From Molanna angustata (taxonomy: Eukaryota; Arthropoda; Insecta; Trichoptera; Molannidae): DNA of 64,000 nucleotides. The DNA lies in contig OY754967.1 in the NCBI GenBank assembly GCA_963576475.1, forward strand, positions 23,337,914-23,401,913, given 5' to 3'. Shown here one piece after another: positions 56,015 to 64,000 of the stretch (its first letter is position 1; each line of letters starts with the position of its first letter). The notes beneath the pieces are model-generated. The model was not told where the DNA came from, searched no databases, and saw nothing but the letters and a program-made list of their open reading frames with translations. The position numbers and the translations under genes are program-made.

Positions 56015-56229
56015 CACACAGCCAAACAGTACAGTTATAAATATATAAACCTTAATTATTGATAACAAAGGTTTGGCTAAAACGCAGGTAGTTATTTCGG
56101 TTGTTTCAGTATTAAAATACAACGAAACTTTTGTGCTATCTTTGTTAAATTCAAAGAACAATAAAACTGTATATGAAAGAATATGTTATATGAAAGATGC
56201 ATAAAGAACGGACTTAGGATAAATGCCAG

Positions 56230-56945
56230 CAAATCTAAGGCAATGAATGGTCTTTTAAAAGAATGAAAGCAGAACAGCCTGTCAAAAAAGTAGAGAACGA
56301 ATGGCTCGTACAAGTTGGCGTGTATATCTATCTGGGAAGCATGTTCCAACGGAATGGACGACCTGACAAGGATATCGAAAGACGAGTTATGGCAGGAAAC
56401 AGAGTGAACGAAGCACTTAGACCAGTTATGATTCGTTATGAATAATCGCAACATGTCAAAGGATGCCAAAATAGCCATTCATAACGCAATCATAGTGCCA
56501 ACCTTGACGTATGCAGATGAAACCTGTACAAGGCAGAAGTCGCACGAAAGCAGGATATATTCAGTTTAAATGTGATCGCTAAGAAAAAATTGTAATAGAA
56601 CGAAGTATGGCAGTATAATTAATGAGGATAAAAGGAAAGAATGAAAGATGTAATTAATAGAATGAATATTAACACATTGTGGTTTGGACTCTTGGTAAAA
56701 ATGAATGAAGAACGCCTGACGAAGAAAAAATATACAAAGATGGCAGGTCGGGGGCGCCCAAGAAAAGGATAGCTCGACCATGAGAACGATATTCTGAAAG
56801 ACGGAAATGTAAGAAGCGTGAAAAACAGATGAACATGTATGAGACGATTCACGAATGTTGACGAGGCAATGAATATGTGTCAATAGATAAATGTAGGGTT
56901 CTGTTCTCTCTGCCTACCCCGTGAGGGACATAGCGTAATGGTATG
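56230..56945 (+). mobile_element. RTE-like LINE ORF2 C-terminus, second copy
   Basis: VENEWLVQVGVYIYLGSMFQ, PDKDIERRVMAGNRVNEAL, DAKIAIHNAIIVPTLTYADE, LWFGLLVKMNEERLTKK and RNVDEAMNM-type blocks follow in the plus direction across several frameshifts. It ends with TGCCTACCCCGTGAGGGACA and TATGTATGA. Same family as 50488-51317, without the nested tail. Confidence 0.85.
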
Positions 56946-57014
56946 TATGAAATAATAACTGCATTGATTAGGACGATCTCAATTTAAGATATCTTTCTGA
57001 TTTCTATGAAAATT

Positions 57015-57130
57015 ACCATTTTATTTGCTTCAGACTCGAGTCACCTGGATTACTAATCAAGCGCACTAGCCGCTCTGACACCGACACACCTAAATATTGC
57101 ACAAATAAATTAAGACATGTGCCCCTCCAC
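57015..57130 (-). mobile_element. SINE family S1-like, reversed head
   Basis: GGATTACTAATCAAGCGCAC and GCCGCTCTGACACCGAC (plus) are the reverse of the S1 tRNA head, including the AGTAAT anticodon loop. The body is diverged. Confidence 0.75.
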
Positions 57131-58688
57131 TACGAAAAATAACATTTTATTTGTTTGTATATCAATTTGTTTCAAGCGTAAATAGTATTAGTATGCTACA
57201 TTAAAAAAAATGCGTCCTTGGTTTTGCCGTACGTAGAACGAATATTTTACTCTATACTAATATTTATAGTATAATATAATATAAAGCCCCATTAGGCAAA
57301 CACGTGTAATTATGTCAAATAATTTAGTCAATTCGAAAATTATTATCAAATTTTGTCCTCTTAGCTTTTGTTCATCAGTGTCAATTTAATCTTCATATTT
57401 TAGGTTTGTATCAAGTCATGGAATCACGTTTTGAAGCTAAATATGTACATGTATTTGATAAATTGATTAAAGAAAATAGTTAAATAATTATTAGATACTA
57501 GTTTTTTATCCCCGGCATTGTTCGGGAAGGTAAGCGAAGTAATAAGCTAACTCATCAAGATAAACGTTTTTGTAATATTGGACTGTTTATTTGTTATGAT
57601 ATAAATTTGTAATGAGTTAAAAATTTCCAACACAATAAATAAAAAATAACATAAATAGGTTTTTCATAAAATCATTCCATACAGTGTAACGTTGGCCACA
57701 GCTCATTTCTTTTTTTATATACCTTGAACGGAAGCAATTGTGTAGAATAAAAAACAGAAATTGTGGACGATGGGAAATGGGTTAGGTGTTGGCCAAATGA
57801 TATAAAATTTAATTGAATATAGGTAAGTGTTCGAAAAAGTTTTTTTGGTGGCCAAAACCAACTCGTTTTTATAAATCGTCACCAGTTCGTCGTTCAAAAA
57901 AAATTCTTTGAGATTAAATGATGATCTAGATATTTCTTAAAAAAATAATTATAAACATGAAATAAATCTAAGCTGCGACACGATCCTGCGACACGAAAAA
58001 TCTAACCTGCGGCACGAACACGAAAACAGAAAAAATACATATGTAGGTATCCATAAACATACTTACTATTCTGATTGTCTTCAATACAATATACGCATTC
58101 ACTGTCGGTCTGGCCTGTGTTTATTTTGGTGTTATCGATATATTTATCGTGATTTGAATTAGGTATTTAAAACTAAAAAAAACAATAAAATAGCAATGAA
58201 ACAAGGATTCATCAAAGCAAATAGTTTCAATTTACCTAGAATGAATCTTTTGATGGTGGGAAATTACTTTGCATCGAACAAAGACTTTTGCTCATCAGAA
58301 TTTAGTAACGTAAAAACTTACATATAAGCATATTATTATTATGCTATGCATATAAGTACTTTGTTTATCTATAATTTAAATACAACTTACATCTCGAAAA
58401 TCGATAAAATATGTTCCTTCTCTCTACATTGTGTTCATAAGCTAAAAGCCTAAAAGCATACGCGGTAGACATGACATGTGTAAAACTGCGTTGCACCGCT
58501 CAATTGCGTCGATTATGTTCACTGCGCCGGGTGTGTTAACTCACTCCTTCGAAATGTATTGGCTCACGGTGCAGTGAGTAGTGAGTGCTAGACCGGGAGA
58601 ATGCGAACAGTGTTAGGGTATTGAGTTATTGTTGAACAATAAGTATTTGCGTTAGTTCTGTCCGCCCATAATTTATGATGTATATTTT
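57131..58688. other. intergenic, minor repeat fragments
   Basis: ACTAGTTTTTTATCCCCGGC near 57499 looks like the 5' edge of a dispersed repeat. 58480-58600 is a GC-richer patch. No gene recognised. Confidence 0.35.
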
Positions 58689-58885
58689 CCAACTGTCGAT
58701 TCGTTCATGAGAATTCAATTCTCTGAATGAATCGACATTATTAAGCCAAGATGCGTGTACGAAGGAAAATTTTGTATGGCGTAGTGGACTTTTTGCATGC
58801 TAATAACACCAACTAGAGGCCTCGCAGCATATATGTTCCCATACATGGATTTACTCAGAATTTGAAGTAGAACATTTTATGTGAG

Positions 58886-58924
<39 letters not shown>

Positions 58925-59728
58925 TGTGTGTGTGTGTGTGTCTGTGTGTGTGTGTCTGTGTCCCCCCCCTTATAACTTTTGATCCGCTCAATTTACAGGG
59001 CTCAAAATATCATAATATACAGACAGTTATAGGCCTACAAAACTTTTATACTCAGAATTATGAATTTTTGTTTCGTCAGGGGTTATCAACTTTTGAAATT
59101 TTGATTTATTTTTCCATATATCTCAGAAACTGTAAAAGCTAGAACGCTGAAATTTGGTATAAACATGGACAAATACAAAATCTCAAATCAGTTTTTTCAA
59201 TAAAATTCCAGGGTTTCTCAAACATTTTTTATTAAGAAAAATATTTTAATTATGATAAATTTATGAGTTTAACTGCCTATATTTCCAATTTTTTTAAAAA
59301 TATCAAAAAAGCCGAAACACCCCAACTAGATAATTTAATTTTCTATAAAAAATACTAACATTGTATCAGCACTTCTCAATTTTTTTAAATAATTTTTATA
59401 AAAATTGAATTTAGTGACGACATTGCTTCATACAATTTGTATGGTAATCGCCTACACACAATATCTAAGAAAACTTAATTGTTTGATACTAATCTCCAAA
59501 CATACATACACACCATCATCTGTTTTCATATTCTGGGTAGGATCAAAGGAATGACCTCCATACTATCCTATCTTGACATACATACATAGGTACAAGTGTT
59601 GTATAGAAAATCAAATATCTTAAAATATTAAGTAATTTGTATTTATGGGTTTATAGTTTGGTACTTATTCTTCAACTATACATACTATCGCTATCGACAG
59701 TTGGATCTCATGTGTTACATGCAACTAG
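58689..59728 (+). mobile_element. HINE/DINE-1-like element, second long copy
   Basis: 5' CCAACTGTCGAT (58689-58700) is preceded by T, and its inverse ATCGACAGTTGG is at 59693-59704. The 3' end CAACTAG|T is at 59728. A (TG)n tract lies at about 58888-58960. Similarity to 31045-32057 runs end to end, with small indels. Confidence 0.9.
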
Positions 59729-60718
59729 TAATATTTATTTTGAATATAATTTGTGATGTTATTTATTTAAGAGGCTATAGTAGGCTATACATTATATTTT
59801 GAAAATAATTTCCCTAATACCCTCAAAAGATACGTCTTTGAAATAAGGAACAGTTTGTATGTACATCTTTAATCTATTGCATGATTTTTTTGAATTTTGA
59901 ATTTGTTTAATACTTTTCTGGTAAAATTAGTTTTAGTAAAACCCTTTTTTATTTTTTTACTGTAAGTAACTAAAAAACTACAAGGCGTATGAAGTATATA
60001 TTTACTTTATTCGATAGAGAATATGAAAATCTACCGGCTGAATTTTTTATTATTATAAAATTTCAATGACTCTTCTTGCTATTTAAAAAAAACCTCTAAA
60101 TTTTACCATTTTCGCACGATAAAATGTTGTATATCACATATCAGGTGATATACAATTTTTTCTCGTGTTTCAAACATTAGAAGCTAATTTAGTGTGCATT
60201 TTTGCGTACATCCGTATATCCAGGGTATAGTAGGGCCTTAAGAGGTCAAGGTAAACTGTTGTAGAGTCGAGAACTGATGTCTTTAATGATTTAATATTCG
60301 GTACACTAAGCTAACACTTTAGAAAATCTTTATTCTTGATATTTTAAACACAATTCTATTTTTAAAAACGTTTTTTTCTCTCAAAGTAACTCTATTCATA
60401 CATTTGGTAATCGCTTTGGTACTTTATGTTTAATGTGTATATTTCATACCCAAATAAGGTCTGTTGTGATAATTTAATATATTATGTTATAACACATTAT
60501 ATATTTATAACAAAAACCAAATAGACATTAATGTGTGTTGTGGTTTCATCTTAATTAAGTTGAAACTTTAAAAGGTTTTACAGAATGTTTACCTCTTGTT
60601 ACACTGTTATAAATATAGATAAACCAACCAACAACAATATTACCTAATGTTCACCAGAGAACATGAATATATTTATACAATATAAATATGTACTAAATAC
60701 ACGCAACTTTATATTGTT
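59729..60718. other. intergenic with one perfect hairpin
   Basis: TTGTATATCAC (60127-60137) and GTGATATACAA (60145-60155) flank a 7-nt loop. Otherwise AT-rich. Confidence 0.5.
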
Positions 60719-61029
60719 ATATCGTCTGCTGACAGGAAAAAGTCACTAACTGCCTATTTTGGTAAAATTGAGTTAACTATGCTATCATGTTCACCAAAAC
60801 ACACTTTACATCTGGATAAAAAATTATCTTCATATCAGGTCCCGTTGCGGAGATTTTTCGGAAAAATATTCATTATCTGCATTTTTTTTCAATTATGCCG
60901 TCTGGAAAAAGTCATTATCGTTGTAATGAAGTCTTTTTTTTTACATATATTTGTATTTAACTACCAACATTCGAAAATTTTAACACATTAACTAAAAAAA
61001 ATAATTTTCGATAAATACATAGCATCAAA

Positions 61030-61225
61030 TCCTAACTGGGTAGGCAGAGAGAAAAGAACGCCATTGTTTTCTATCCGGATTGCATTAATCGCCTTATTTA
61101 CATTGATACATCATCTCAACATTTTAGTCTGTTATTCTCATACATCAACCCATGCATGTCCCTAACGGGGTAGGTAGAGAGAACCAAACACTATATTTTT
61201 ATATCCTGGAACACATACATCGCCT
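61030..61225 (-). mobile_element. two RTE-like LINE tails in tandem
   Basis: GGGTAGGCAGAGAGAAAAGA (61039) and GGGGTAGGTAGAGAGAACCA (61168) each begin the reversed UTR seen at 3275 and 50517, followed by CGCCTYRTYWACATT-type sequence. Confidence 0.65.
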
Positions 61226-61314
61226 CATCAATATTATACATCATTATTATACAACATCTGAAATATTCATGATAGGTACTAATAAAATTAGAATATTAGA
61301 AGAATACAAAAAGT

Positions 61315-61378
61315 TTGGAGGAATTTGCAAAATGGCAATAAACTCGCCACTTGTGCAGGTTGCAAAGAAGTGATTAAA
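61315..61378 (+). mobile_element. SINE family S4, 3' end
   Basis: ATGGCAATAAACTCGCCACT and GTGCAGGTTGCAAAGAAGTG are the S4 terminus. Confidence 0.8.
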
Positions 61379-62007
61379 ATTTGAATTTTTTTATAAAAAC
61401 ATTATAATGAGTTTTGCCGCATAGAAATATTACATACAATCTCACACAGTATGGCAGATGAGCCGTCAGGAAAATCTCATTATATGCAATTTTGTGTTTT
61501 TTTTAATTCCCTATGAGTTTTTGGCAAATTTGAACATCAAATATAGTTAGATTAGGCTACTTTTTATATATGTTGAAAAATTCATAACAATCTATAAACA
61601 ATTAAAGAAGTTATGAGAGTTAATATTGCCGAAAAACTTTGACAGCCATTATCTCGAAAACATGTTTGTCGCAGTTAGTGACTTTTTCCTGTCAGCAGAC
61701 GATATACTCCGCAAGAGATCGCCAGCAAAATTATTACTATCGCATTCCATGTACAAAGTTTTGATAGAATTATCGTCAACTATCTGATTGCTCCAAAGGT
61801 ACCATATAAAACATTATTGTAGAGGGTTGTTTCTATCTTGACTAAGTAACCGACAAAGAAATAAATACATTGAATTCACAAATAAATCAGTGTACCTATA
61901 CATTAGCCATGAATATACCTACATTCACCAACACAATAAATATCAAGGTGCTGAACTTCGTATTTTCTTAATAGAATACGTATACATACGTATTCCAAGT
62001 ACTTGGT

Positions 62008-62506
62008 ATATCGAATATTTTTATTATTGCATATGCGCAAACATTGGATTTTTTTCCCTGTCGGGAGTCAAAGATATTTTTTAACAGATTTTTAATTATC
62101 TCAATAGAGACGAAGTTGGAATATTTATTGTAGGGGAACCGGGAAATCAAGGCACCTACAGGGCTTACGACCTGTCATCGGCTGGTTTACGTGATCACTT
62201 TATGCGCTTGCGCAACGTTCACCAATTATGCCTTTTAATGAGATCCCTATCAATTCAATTTTGAAAGTTCTATATATTGTAATACTGAAATTCTTTTCGC
62301 TTACAATATATAGAACTTTCAAAATTGAATTGATAGGGATCTCATTAAAAGGCATAATTGGTGAACGTTGCGCAAGCGCATAAAGTGATCACGTAAACCA
62401 GCCGATGACAGGTCGTAAGCCCTGTAGGTGCCTTGATTTCCCGGTTCCCCTACAATAAATATTCCAACTTCGTCTCTATTGAGATAATTAAAAATCTGTT
62501 AAAAAA
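62008..62506. mobile_element. foldback element, family A, with 8-bp TSD
   Basis: A 65-bp leader (TTATTATTGCATATGCG …) is followed by a 209-bp arm and its inverse around a short loop near 62284-62302. TACTTGGT flanks it at 62000-62007 and 62507-62514. Sequence identity to the 8.3-10 kb units is very high. Confidence 0.88.
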
Positions 62507-62514
62507 TACTTGGT

Positions 62515-63050
62515 TTATATTTTTTACATACTTTTATTAAACTTCATCTCTCCGTCCGTACTGGAATTTAGTAATTGATTTTTATCTAACTCCTCGACCA
62601 GTTTAAGCTAAACTTTCAACATTTGTGTATTCCCGGTGACAATGCACGTTAAAAATTGTTTCCAGACTAACTCATTTGATATTTTGCTAAAATTGATTTG
62701 TTATTTCATACAAACTAAAATTAATTGTTTAAGTATGATTTACATCGCTTCACAATAGATTATGTATTTTCTGTATTTGATTTTATTTGCTGTATAACTG
62801 CGTTTGACATAATGTGTTAAACGCGAAGAAAACTGAAAAATGTGTCAAAATGTGGAAAATGTGAAAAATTCATCATTTTTATTTTTGTATAAAATATAAA
62901 AAATATATGATCTGTGAAACTTTTATAAAAATCTATAAAATTACATGTACCTATTGATTGAGGAAATAAAAAAAAGATCCTTCCAGCACAAGTCTCCAGT
63001 ACGCTTTCAAATGAGTTGACTGGACAATAAAACCTACGTCCAAACATTGC
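62515..63050. other. intergenic, nothing recognised
   Basis: AT-rich; the minus frame 62817-63047 has no motif. Confidence 0.4.
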
Positions 63051-63150
63051 ATGATGTGAATTGAGAATCTTCTAGGTATGAAATGATGTAAACTGAGAAT
63101 CTGCTGGTTATGATGTGATGTGAACTGAGAATCTGCTGATAAATAATACG
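63051..63150. repeat. about 33-bp tandem repeat, 3 diverged units
   Basis: TGATGTGAATTGAGAATCTT, TGATGTAAACTGAGAATCTG and TGATGTGAACTGAGAATCTG start successive units. Confidence 0.88.
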
Positions 63151-64000
63151 GTTTAAACTAAAAAAATCTTAAAAGGTAGAATATCCCGCAATAAAGAGAT
63201 AAGGAAGACAAGTCCGGTGAAATGCGCAATCAAAAATGATAATTTAAGATATTATAGAACTCTATAAGATAATTATATCCACGATTAGGGTTATCATGAG
63301 GGTGTTGATTTGACTTGCCCGACAGATGTCTTACTATGAAGTCATTAAAGCTAACAAAAATTGATTAATACGATATATAAGACGTTGAAAAAACATTTTA
63401 AACAGTTGAAAGTTGATTTAACTAAGTTTCGTTTCGTCGATCGACAATGTACAAATATAAAAAAATAGTTGGTTTATTGAAAATTTCAATAGAACTAACA
63501 CCAAGTATTTTTTTATATTTGTAACATATCTACATAGTTTAAAGTTGTAAATTGTGACGTCTGAATCTGTATTTATGCTGTTTTTTTTCCCGAATCCCGA
63601 TAAAATTTAAATGTACATACACACTACACACATACAGAAATTAAATTGGTTGGCAAATCAACAATACTGTCGACAGAAGTAAATAAATGGATATAGGAAA
63701 CATCAATTCCTGAACGATTTAAACTACACGCCAAAAACATAAAAACAAACGACAAACGCTGTTCGAAAATTATATTGGCGTTTCATAATATGAAAACCGC
63801 TTAGGTATCGAAATAATTGAAAAAAACTGGTATATCGCGTGTGGTTCAAAGACAAATTTCGTTTGCAAAATTTAAAACACAGCAAAAACCTGAGAAAAAA
63901 ATAACAAGCAAGAAAACCGGAAAAGCAACCACATTATAAACATGCTTAAAAAGAGAAAAAAAAACAACTTTTTATGTAACTACAACAACTGTTCCAATTA
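63151..64000. other. intergenic, nothing recognised
   Basis: AT-rich to the end of the window, with no repeat partner seen. Confidence 0.4.

Larger units (their letters stand above)
60719..61705. mobile_element. TIR element loaded with retroposon tails
   Basis: ATATCGTCTGCTGACAGG … GTCACTAACTGC at the left is matched in inverse at 61671-61705, over at least 33 bp. A TA or TATA duplication is compatible with a mariner-like origin but cannot be proven because the ends are themselves palindromic. Two RTE-like LINE tails and an S4 SINE end lie inside. No transposase. Confidence 0.78.

Noticed and set aside
58888..59142. Cys/Val-rich peptide
   Set aside because: It is the translation of the (TG)n tract in a HINE-like element.
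62008..62506. Twin-priming inversion of a LINE
   Set aside because: Twin priming inverts a segment without duplicating it. Here both arms contain the same sequence.

Overview
This window looks like a piece of an insect nuclear genome. It is strongly AT-rich, has no bacterial-style gene packing, no recognisable single-copy host gene, and is dense in interspersed repeats. Lepidoptera is my best guess: there are LINE 3' ends with (AATA)n tails, many TAGGTA/TACCTA words, and a LINE endonuclease/RT of the kind common in moths and butterflies. Another arthropod order cannot be excluded. All coding sequence I could recognise belongs to transposable elements, mostly dead.

Layout. 1-5.3 kb: two copies of an RNase-H-side LINE tail, an RTE-like LINE tail, a 99-unit AT microsatellite and a 547-bp tandem duplication. 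6-14 kb: a tRNA-derived SINE, a 1.77-kb palindrome built from 535-bp units, and a PIF/Harbinger element with a truncated transposase. 15-20 kb: more LINE and SINE pieces and a nest of inverted-repeat elements whose arms are arrays of short motifs. 20.1-24.1 kb: a nearly complete 3.5-kb LINE (endonuclease and RT in two frames, separated by one apparent 1-nt deletion) inserted inside an older LINE's RT gene. 24-30 kb: LINE tails, a GC-rich island, a SINE, a hammerhead-like fold and a hAT-type MITE. 31-47 kb: Helentron/HINE-like elements, four TTAA-flanked 650-685-bp palindromic MITEs, a GC-flanked foldback, a minisatellite split by an RTE tail, and a SINE inside a SINE. 47-64 kb: more HINE, SINE and RTE copies, an orphan restriction-like endonuclease (RLE) reading frame on the minus strand, a TIR element loaded with retroposon tails, and a foldback with an 8-bp target duplication.

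The most informative signals are structural. Insertions can be dated against one another by nesting, and several target-site duplications can be read by eye. One foldback family has target duplications of 8, about 9-11 and 17 bp in its three clear copies, which does not fit a cut-and-paste transposon. Unrelated LINE tails share TGTAAA + hairpin + (AATA)n with compensatory stem changes. Element families are named from visible hallmarks only; no database search was possible.
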